From the NCBI GenBank assembly GCA_016294075.1, contig JAEDCQ010000001.1:248001-312000 (forward strand): DNA of 64,000 bases. The letters run 5' to 3'. This DNA comes from Lachnospiraceae bacterium. Its GTDB lineage: Bacteria > Bacillota > Clostridia > Lachnospirales > Lachnospiraceae. Under the pieces are notes generated by a model, which was given only the letters and a program-made list of their open reading frames with translations, made no database searches and had not been told where the DNA came from. Every line of letters starts with the position of its first letter. Positions within the stretch are counted from its first letter, which is position 1. Below, piece by piece: positions 46,343 to 53,370 of the stretch. Position numbers and translations under genes: made by a program.

Positions 46343-46776
46343 GAAAAATCCTCCTGAAACATTTTAAACATAGCTAATTGCTCTTCGGAAAGATAGTTTT
46401 TTAATATGGACTCCGGGGAATCTGACATGTTTTCCATCATCTGCATCATCTGGCTGATCTGTTGGAATTTTTCCATGTTTTCTTTCAATTCGGATAATTT
46501 TTTCAGCATGTCTTTTTCATTCCCGTTCATATAAGGAGAAAGTTCCCGAATCAATGACTGGATATCTGTTTCTTTCTCGGTAAGAGAACAGTATGATTTC
46601 CTGTTTTCCTTTGAAAAATGCAGTGTAAACAGAAGTTCTTTCAACTTTATGTATACAGCAATGTGAGGCTGCATTTCTGCCTGCAGATGAGGCAAAAGAA
46701 TTTTCAGCATTTGAAGATGGTTTGTTGTATACAGCGTATCAAATGCCGTTACGGAATCCGTATCCTGACTTTCCAT
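46339..46776 (-). CDS. hypothetical methionine-rich helical protein, 145 aa
   Basis: First gene of a coupled pair. MESQDTDSVTAFDTLYTTNHLQMLKILLPHL starts a helical soluble protein; the C-terminal third has MEKFQQISQMMQMMENMSDSPESILKNYLSEEQLAMFKMFQEDF, unusually rich in methionine and glutamine. No membrane segment or known domain. AAGGAG lies six bases before the ATG. The phrase LxxLLPHLQAEMQPHIAVYIKLKELL could form a leucine-rich helix bundle. Function unknown; the 4-base overlap with the next gene suggests a complex. Confidence 0.6.
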   Translation of the reverse strand: MESQDTDSVTAFDTLYTTNHLQMLKILLPHLQAEMQPHIAVYIKLKELLFTLHFSKENRKSYCSLTEKETDIQSLIRELSPYMNGNEKDMLKKLSELKENMEKFQQISQMMQMMENMSDSPESILKNYLSEEQLAMFKMFQEDFS

Positions 46777-46852
46777 TGCAACTCCTTTTCTTTTGTTATT
46801 GAATCATATGAAAATATATAAAAAAATATGCGGGTGTATCTCAATAAAGATA

Positions 46853-46901
46853 CCGGGACGACCCCCGGTTTCTTACAAAAGTAAGAGAAGAATCGTCCCG
46901 G
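46853..46901 (-). other. long hairpin downstream of the cysteine-rich gene
   Basis: CCGGGACGA and TCGTCCCGG form a perfect 9-bp outer stem enclosing a second short stem, CTTAC-AAAA-GTAAG. On the minus strand this lies 37 bases after the cysteine-rich gene and may terminate it or be a small structured RNA end. Confidence 0.55.
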
Positions 46902-46937
46902 CACTTGACATGTTTTCCTAAAAAGAGATGTAATCTG

Positions 46938-47207
46938 TTAGAAAATAGAGCCGTTTCCACAGATGCAGGATAATAAGATAATCCAGATGATAATGCTGCA
47001 GCAGTTATTGTCATTATCGCAGTCATCACAGCCACATCTGTTAAATCCAAATCCACAGGATGAACCGTTGTTACCGCAGCCACAGAAGAATAAGAGGATG
47101 ATAATCCACCAGATACCGCTGTTTCTTCCTGAACCGAAACATCCACATCCATTGTTACATCTGTCGTTGCATCTGTCATTGCATCCGCAATTTGATAAGT
47201 CGCCCAT
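46938..47207 (-). CDS. cysteine-rich small membrane protein (HCB type)
   Basis: 89 residues with 16 cysteines, many in CxC or CxxxC patterns (NCGCNDRCNDRCNNGCGC at the start), interleaved with Asn, Asp and Gly. Two hydrophobic segments (WWIIILLFF and CCSIIIWIILLSCIC) could span or insert into the membrane. It resembles the group labelled chorion class high-cysteine HCB protein 13 in Lachnospiraceae genomes; the eukaryotic name is a misnomer and no function is known. Metal binding or a cross-linked surface coat are possible. The start is the second ATG: GGAGG inside the codons after the first ATG is its ribosome site (5 bases). A 172-residue frame on the same strand overlaps it but is unlike any protein. 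Confidence 0.75.
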   Translation of the reverse strand: MGDLSNCGCNDRCNDRCNNGCGCFGSGRNSGIWWIIILLFFCGCGNNGSSCGFGFNRCGCDDCDNDNNCCSIIIWIILLSCICGNGSIF

Positions 47208-47344
47208 AAAAGCCTCCATAATTTTGAATATAGTATATGGTATGGTGGGGGCCTGACCATAGTTCCGGTATTGGAAAGGATTTCTTTTTTTAATAAAATA
47301 TAGAAGAAAAAGTAATAAAATAGTAACAATATGTAGATTTGTAC

Positions 47345-47372
47345 TTGCATAAATTGCAATATATTGTAGAAT
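47345..47372 (+). promoter_or_regulatory. putative promoter of the sortase gene
   Basis: TTGCAT at 47345-47350, 16 bases, TAGAAT at 47367-47372. The rest of the 200-base divergent gap also shows a short dyad, TATGGT and ACCATA, near 47239-47262 in the leader of the cysteine-rich gene. Confidence 0.4.
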
Positions 47373-47408
47373 TAGTATATATGATTATATATTGGGGTTA
47401 CCAGGTAA

Positions 47409-48551
47409 ATGTCACAGCAGAATTATGAAGTGTCCGGACGTACCTTCCGGACAAAGCAGGATTACTATTATGCATGTAAAGATGCAGAAGCAATTAAAAA
47501 GATAAAGAATAATACGGATTGGAACAGTATTGAGAAGCTTCAAACACTTTATGATGAATTAGAAAATCACAAATATCATTTTTATACATTATTAGGCGAT
47601 GATTTTACGGAAGAAGTGGAAGAACAGTTAGGAGAACTTAAGAAAAATCCTCCTGTTGAAAATAAAAAGAAGCAATCACTTAGGACAGCAAATAAATCAA
47701 CAAATGATAACAAAAAGTTTGAAGAATATGATGCATCCATGCAGCTTCAGATTCTTAGTGAGTTGAAAAAGCAGGAACGAAAGCGCAAAATGACGATTTT
47801 TATACTGAGTATTTTAGCGGCAGCCTGTCTTTCTTATGTGGGTGTATATTTTTACCAGTTTGAAAAAAACAAAATTGATTACAGCGGGCTTGCAGAATTA
47901 AAAAAAGATATTGATATAACGGATACTCAGGCAAGTTATACAATTACCTTGGAAGAAGAAAAGGAAAAGCCTCCGATTCTTGCAAAGTACGAAACTTTAT
48001 ATAAAAAGAATAAAAAACTAATCGGATGGCTGAAAATTGACGATACAAATATAGATTACCCTGTTATGCAGACGGTAAACAATGAATATTATCTTGACCA
48101 TAATTTTAATCAGGAATATGACAAGAACGGTTCCTTATTCCTTGATAAAGATTGTAATGCGGCATTCCCCAATACGAATATGATTATTTACGGGCATCAT
48201 ATGAAGTCGGGGAAAATGTTTGGCAATCTGAATTATTACAGTAAGGAAAGCTATTATAAAGAGCATCCCCGGATTCAATTTGATACGATATATGAAGAAG
48301 GTCTTTATGATATTATGTATGTTTTCCGCTCCAGGATTTACAATGAAGATGAAGTGGTATTTAAATACTATAAATTCCTTGACGTAAATTCGGAGGATGA
48401 ATTTTACTCGGCTATGGATGAAATGGCAAGAATGAGCCTGTATGATACCGGAGTGACTGCCGCATACGGGGATAAGCTGATTACCCTTTCCACCTGCGAC
48501 AGCTCGGAAGAAGATGGGCGTTTTGTTGTTGTTGCAAAGAAAATAAAGTAA
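47409..48551 (+). CDS. srtB: class B sortase with long cytosolic extension
   Basis: 380 residues. Sortases cut a sorting signal and attach the protein to the cell wall or a pilin. The catalytic domain has the SrtB order: WLKIDDTNIDYPVMQ, DHNFNQEYDKNGSLFLD, the histidine pair at 263-264 (YGHHMKSGKMF), Cys363 in LSTCDSSEEDGRF and Arg371. One transmembrane helix is at about 128-150. The 127 residues before it are cytosolic, charged and coiled-coil-like (residues 40-80 and 100-125), far longer than the usual short SrtB N-terminus. Its two likely substrates follow immediately downstream. AGG before ATG is a weak ribosome site. Confidence 0.9.
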   Translation: MSQQNYEVSGRTFRTKQDYYYACKDAEAIKKIKNNTDWNSIEKLQTLYDELENHKYHFYTLLGDDFTEEVEEQLGELKKNPPVENKKKQSLRTANKSTNDNKKFEEYDASMQLQILSELKKQERKRKMTIFILSILAAACLSYVGVYFYQFEKNKIDYSGLAELKKDIDITDTQASYTITLEEEKEKPPILAKYETLYKKNKKLIGWLKIDDTNIDYPVMQTVNNEYYLDHNFNQEYDKNGSLFLDKDCNAAFPNTNMIIYGHHMKSGKMFGNLNYYSKESYYKEHPRIQFDTIYEEGLYDIMYVFRSRIYNEDEVVFKYYKFLDVNSEDEFYSAMDEMARMSLYDTGVTAAYGDKLITLSTCDSSEEDGRFVVVAKKIK

Positions 48552-48596
48552 CGGATTATTTTAGGATATGTATTTTCACAGAAAGGCATGAATGAT

Positions 48597-51500
48597 ATGG
48601 CAAAGTCTGTAAAAAAGAAAACAAACAGAAGATTAAAAAGAAGTGTCCGCAGAACGCTTGGTGCATTATGCATGATTACTTCCATTATTGTGGCGACAAT
48701 TCCGTTCCCGGATGCAGCGGCGGAGCCGATTGCCGAAACAATACCTTATTCTTATTATTCCGGAGCTGCTCCTAAAATAGATATAGAAAACCCGGATATA
48801 TCAGGAATGACAAAGGGAACCGCATATACAATATCAAAACCGAGCAGCGGAAACTGGCAGATGGACTGGCAGTTTGAATACCACGCTACTTCTGCAGGCT
48901 CGGATGGTTTTATTTCAAAATATAACAGCCAGTATCAGGTAGATGAAATTGATTTGCAATACCGTGTTTACTCGGATTATATCAATATTTCGGAAGAGCA
49001 GGTCAGTGAATACTATTCTCCGACGGATGCAATGCAGGAAAAAGTTAAAGTTAAGGTTATGGCAGGCGATGTCAATGTAAAAATAGCCGAAAAAGAAATT
49101 TATAATCTTGGTCATATATATGAATTGGATGGTGACCCGGAAAGCTGTCCGGATCATAACTTCTTTTATAATAATGCAGCTTTGCGCCCTCTTTATGATG
49201 AATATAAAACGGCGTATACCAATTACACGAATCATTTGGGGCAGCCGGATGAAGCAAACTATCCGAAGCCGGAAAAAATCACGAAAACCTATAAGGATAT
49301 CTATACAACCGATCAGGCACAGGTTCAGTTTTTCTGCGATCAGGTATTCGGTGAGGGAACCGATATGTATCTGCAGATTGTTGATAAACGTGTTTATGAT
49401 TTATCCGGTAATGCAACCGGCTGGAAAAAGGTGTATGTTCCGCGTCTGAATAATCCTCTCGGAGGCGGTACGGATACAACGACGATAGGCGGGCTTGGTT
49501 ATTATGCAGATTCCAATTTATTTCTGGCTGATAAATTTGCTGCTTTAATCGGAATAGCAAAGGAAGCCTTTAAGGAAGTAACAAATGTAAGAACATTAAC
49601 AATGGCGAAGGAGATTTCTTATATCGGCGACTCTGCTTTTGAAGACAGCTTTTTGGCAGAGGTTACACTTTCCATGGATGCCAAAGTCGGAAACAGGGCA
49701 TTTGCTAATTGTAAACGTTTACAGGGTGCCACAATTCCGGAAGGAGTTAAAAAAATCGGATCAGAAGCATTTGCCGGCACATCCCTGCGCGAAGTCGTAA
49801 TACCGGATTCGGTTGAAATTATTGGAAATGGTGCGTTTAATAATTGCGGTAATTTAAAAAATGTAACCTTTAATGCAAATAGCTCGGCAGATAAAACAAT
49901 AGGTGATTATGCATTCTTTGACTGTAGCGCCTTGGAAAGTATTTCCTTTGGTGACTCCCATATTTCGTCCATCGGGAAGTGTGCATTTGCCTTGTCCCGG
50001 GTGCCGACAGCACAGTTAAAAGACTTTAAATTCCCAAATTACATAACCGATGCGTCTAAAATCGGTGAATATTTCTTTGGGAAGCGTGATGGTTTGGAAA
50101 CCGTTACAATGCCTAATAATTTGGGAAATGCAAGCAACACGGCAATACCGGGCAATATTTTCTGGGGATGTACCGGTTTACAGAGCGTGACCTTCCCGGA
50201 AAGCTGTAAATATGTTACTTATCCGAATACTTTATTTAAAGAAGTAACGAACCCGACATTTTATGTAAGAGGGCCAAAAACAACCGGTGTCGGTAATACG
50301 CCGGCAAGTCCGAGAACTAGTACCTGGGTGGCTTACTTTAATAACAGCACGGATTATCATGTCCCTTATGTTTATAATGAAGGCGGACGGGATTATTATG
50401 AAATCAGTGATAAGGACAATAAATATATATTGATTGTAGAAGAAGACGGTATGTTATCTTCCTGTAATTTTGTTGGAAGTCCGTCTGATATAGATGAGCC
50501 TTTTATTATTCCGGCAACTGTCGGAACCACAACAGTAACAGGTATTTCGGATGGATGCTTCAATGACCCGGATTTAGGTGTGTTAGACTATATTCATCAT
50601 CTTGTAATTGAAGACGGAAGCCAGATTACCACGATAAGTGATAATGTATTTAAAGGCGCGGATAAGTTGGATGATGCCAAGATTGGTGACAGCGTAACAA
50701 CAATTGGAAAAGAAGCTTTTGCGGATTGCCCTACATTGGAAAAAGTTGAGTTTGGAAGCGGCATTACTTCAATCGGAAATGCTGCATTTAAGAATTGCCC
50801 CGATTTAGTGGAAATGGTATTTGATTCGCCGGCAAACGGTCCGGATTCCTTCCCGATTTCCAACATTGGAAGTGAAGCATTCAGTACGGGTGCTCCCAAG
50901 CTGACTGTTACGGGTGATGTAGCAGAAGGGTATGCACCATTTGCATGGAGCATGCAGTCGGACAACTTTGTAAATCCGTCAACCGGTGTCAGAGTATGTT
51001 ATAAAACGCATGAGCCTTCTAATCTGACGATTATATTGGACAATGCGAATAATTTACCGACATTGGTTGATTATCCTCAATACGATGATTTGGCAAGTGA
51101 AATAAAAACCAAGTATGAGTCCGGAACTGCCATTACTCCTGCGGAAGAAGCTTTGATTAAAGCCACAACGGATATTGTAATACCAGGCGGAGTTAAATCC
51201 ATTGATGCAAAAGGGTATTTTAACGGCGATTCAAAATCATCCATTACACCGGCCTTTTCTTCCAATCAAGCCAGTATTGATGCATATTTTACATCAGGCG
51301 GCGGAGCTTTGGGGTTGGATTACACTAAATACAAAGATGCCGGTTTATTTGCGGCTGATTTTTTAGAAAGTCTCCCGGCTGAGGAGGAAACAGAAAGCAA
51401 AGGTGTTGACCGACTAAAGAGTGTAACCATGAATTCTGTGGAATATCTGCCCGATGGCTGTTTCTATAGCTGCGAAGGCCTTGAACTTGTGGATTTGGGA

Positions 51501-53315
51501 ACCGGTATAACGGATGTCGGTTCATTACCTTTTGAGAATTGTACAAAGTTAGTAAGTGTCGGATGCTCCAATAATAACTTTGCATGTAATAACGGTATAT
51601 TATATGAAAATATGCCGGATGGTTCCAAACGTCTGGCTGAATGTCTGGCAGGACGTGGCAATGTAGTCGGTTCCTCAACCGTATCGGTTGAGAATGATCC
51701 GGATCTGGTAAATGTTTCCGAAATAGCACCCGCAGCATTCCGTAATTGTAAAAGCATTACGGGAGCAGATTTTACAGATGCAAATAATTTTAACGAAATA
51801 CCGGATCAATGTTTTAAAGGCTCCGAGATGTTAAATGAAGTGGACCTTCCTGCTAACGTAAAAATTATCGGAGAGGAAGCGTTTGCGGATACCGGAGCTT
51901 ATACGAAGGTTTATGTCCGAGGTACGGAAGTTGGATTTGGAAAAAATGCATATGATGGAGTTCGTCAACCATACTTAGTATCCTATAAAGATTCAGCTGT
52001 TCGTCTTGCGGCACAAAGACAGGGTGTTAATGTAGACGAAACCTTAGATGAGATGCATACGGTCAAATTCTATATGCCGGATGGAAAAACTCTGATTAAG
52101 ACAGCCATGGTTGAAGATGGAGGCAGCGCAAAAAAGGAAGCTCCGGATGATGAGGAAATGGAAACATTCCTTAAAGAGGGACAGAAGCTGTATGGCTGGA
52201 ACGGTGCAGAAGACATCAAGGCTATTACAAAGGATTGTTTCTTTATTGCAAAAATCGGTTTAGCAAATGGTATTGATACCGATGGTGACGGTATTCCGGA
52301 TAAGCCTGCGGATGGCGATAACGGTGATAACGGCAATAATAACGGTAATAACAATAGCGGTAATAACAATAGCGGTAATAACAATAACGGCAATAACAAT
52401 AATGGTAATAATAACACCGGTAATAATAACGGTAATGGTTCAGCTTCAGAGGATAACGTGAAGAAGTATACCCTGACAGTTGTTTACGGTGATGGTTCCG
52501 GTGTGTATGCATCAGGTACCAAGGTTATTATTTCCGCAATCGAGCCACCTGCCGGAAAAGAGTTCTATAAATGGACTACCTCCAATACAGGTGTGACAAT
52601 TACCAGTGCAACCAGTGCGGCCACAACTGTTAAAACAACCAATTCAGATGCTACGGTTACGGCTACTTACCGTGATAAAAGTACGGTTAGCGGAAATACG
52701 GTGAATCGTAAACCGATTGGAAGCAGTACAGGTAATAGCGGCACCAGTGTACAAATTACAAAGCCCGGAATATCAAATACGGATAAGGCATATGCATCCG
52801 TAAGTGGTTCTACGGATAATTTTGTTGTTAAGATTACTGAAAGTGATGCGGCGGCAAATGCTGTTGCTGCAGCGTTATCCAACGAATATTCGGATATGAA
52901 TCCGATAAAATATTTTGCAATGGATATTTCACTTTATGATAAAAACGGTAATCAGGTTACAAATACAAATGGTCTTTCCGTAAACATTACAATGCCGATA
53001 CCGGATGCACTGGTACAGTATGGAGGAAATAATAAGGTAGGAGCTGTTGTAAACGGAAATACATTGGAAAAATTGAACTGCAAATTTACAACGGTTTCAG
53101 GTATACCGTGTGTTACATTCACGGCAACGCATTTTTCTCCATATACGATTTATGTGGACACCTCCAATTTGTCTGTTAATACGTTGGATTCTACACCAAA
53201 AACAGGAGACGGAATTCATCCGAAATGGTTCCTTTCATTGGGCCTCTTGTGCATTTCCATTCTTCTGTTTATGAAAAAAGATAAAGTAACAACCCGAAAG
53301 GCAATCGTTTCGTAA
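48597..53315 (+). CDS. giant BspA-like leucine-rich-repeat surface protein with sorting signal
   Basis: 1572 residues. Signal peptide to about 43 (basic start, GALCMITSIIVATIPFPDAAA). A non-repeat region follows, then two blocks of BspA-type LRR_5 repeats (about 320-520 and 640-820; for example ISYIGDSAFEDSFLAEVTL, KIGSEAFAGTSLREVVIPDSV), more repeats around 1000-1170, a DTDGDGIPD calcium-type loop and an Asn/Gly-rich linker near 1240-1281, an InlB-B-like repeat (YTLTVVYGDGSG), and a C-terminal beta domain. The end is a cell-wall signal: T1533-P-K-T-G1537, a hydrophobic helix and KKDK. The start with AGAAAGG ten bases upstream was preferred. It probably binds host or microbial partners or polymers; the ligand is unknown. 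Confidence 0.87.
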   Translation: MAKSVKKKTNRRLKRSVRRTLGALCMITSIIVATIPFPDAAAEPIAETIPYSYYSGAAPKIDIENPDISGMTKGTAYTISKPSSGNWQMDWQFEYHATSAGSDGFISKYNSQYQVDEIDLQYRVYSDYINISEEQVSEYYSPTDAMQEKVKVKVMAGDVNVKIAEKEIYNLGHIYELDGDPESCPDHNFFYNNAALRPLYDEYKTAYTNYTNHLGQPDEANYPKPEKITKTYKDIYTTDQAQVQFFCDQVFGEGTDMYLQIVDKRVYDLSGNATGWKKVYVPRLNNPLGGGTDTTTIGGLGYYADSNLFLADKFAALIGIAKEAFKEVTNVRTLTMAKEISYIGDSAFEDSFLAEVTLSMDAKVGNRAFANCKRLQGATIPEGVKKIGSEAFAGTSLREVVIPDSVEIIGNGAFNNCGNLKNVTFNANSSADKTIGDYAFFDCSALESISFGDSHISSIGKCAFALSRVPTAQLKDFKFPNYITDASKIGEYFFGKRDGLETVTMPNNLGNASNTAIPGNIFWGCTGLQSVTFPESCKYVTYPNTLFKEVTNPTFYVRGPKTTGVGNTPASPRTSTWVAYFNNSTDYHVPYVYNEGGRDYYEISDKDNKYILIVEEDGMLSSCNFVGSPSDIDEPFIIPATVGTTTVTGISDGCFNDPDLGVLDYIHHLVIEDGSQITTISDNVFKGADKLDDAKIGDSVTTIGKEAFADCPTLEKVEFGSGITSIGNAAFKNCPDLVEMVFDSPANGPDSFPISNIGSEAFSTGAPKLTVTGDVAEGYAPFAWSMQSDNFVNPSTGVRVCYKTHEPSNLTIILDNANNLPTLVDYPQYDDLASEIKTKYESGTAITPAEEALIKATTDIVIPGGVKSIDAKGYFNGDSKSSITPAFSSNQASIDAYFTSGGGALGLDYTKYKDAGLFAADFLESLPAEEETESKGVDRLKSVTMNSVEYLPDGCFYSCEGLELVDLGTGITDVGSLPFENCTKLVSVGCSNNNFACNNGILYENMPDGSKRLAECLAGRGNVVGSSTVSVENDPDLVNVSEIAPAAFRNCKSITGADFTDANNFNEIPDQCFKGSEMLNEVDLPANVKIIGEEAFADTGAYTKVYVRGTEVGFGKNAYDGVRQPYLVSYKDSAVRLAAQRQGVNVDETLDEMHTVKFYMPDGKTLIKTAMVEDGGSAKKEAPDDEEMETFLKEGQKLYGWNGAEDIKAITKDCFFIAKIGLANGIDTDGDGIPDKPADGDNGDNGNNNGNNNSGNNNSGNNNNGNNNNGNNNTGNNNGNGSASEDNVKKYTLTVVYGDGSGVYASGTKVIISAIEPPAGKEFYKWTTSNTGVTITSATSAATTVKTTNSDATVTATYRDKSTVSGNTVNRKPIGSSTGNSGTSVQITKPGISNTDKAYASVSGSTDNFVVKITESDAAANAVAAALSNEYSDMNPIKYFAMDISLYDKNGNQVTNTNGLSVNITMPIPDALVQYGGNNKVGAVVNGNTLEKLNCKFTTVSGIPCVTFTATHFSPYTIYVDTSNLSVNTLDSTPKTGDGIHPKWFLSLGLLCISILLFMKKDKVTTRKAIVS
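52314..52438 (+). repeat. Asn/Gly-rich low-complexity linker repeat
   Basis: About 125 bases of in-frame 15-base units of the type GGTAATAACAATAGC with variants, encoding GNNNS-like pentapeptides. It separates the LRR part from the membrane-proximal domains. Confidence 0.9.
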
Positions 53316-53370
53316 AATTAATTTAATTTAGTAGCTTTACAAAGGTTTTATATGGCAGAAAGGCAAACCT

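Noticed and set aside
46841..47359. A 172-codon minus-strand frame over the cysteine-rich gene.
   Set aside because: It is the frame-shifted shadow of the cysteine-rich gene: a Val/Thr/Ala/Ser-rich chain without a ribosome site, while the 89-residue frame has a clear site and the composition of a known group.
52070..52512. Antisense frames with long Leu/Pro or Tyr/Cys/Arg repeats.
   Set aside because: They mirror the Asn/Gly-rich linker of the large surface protein on the other strand; no start signal.
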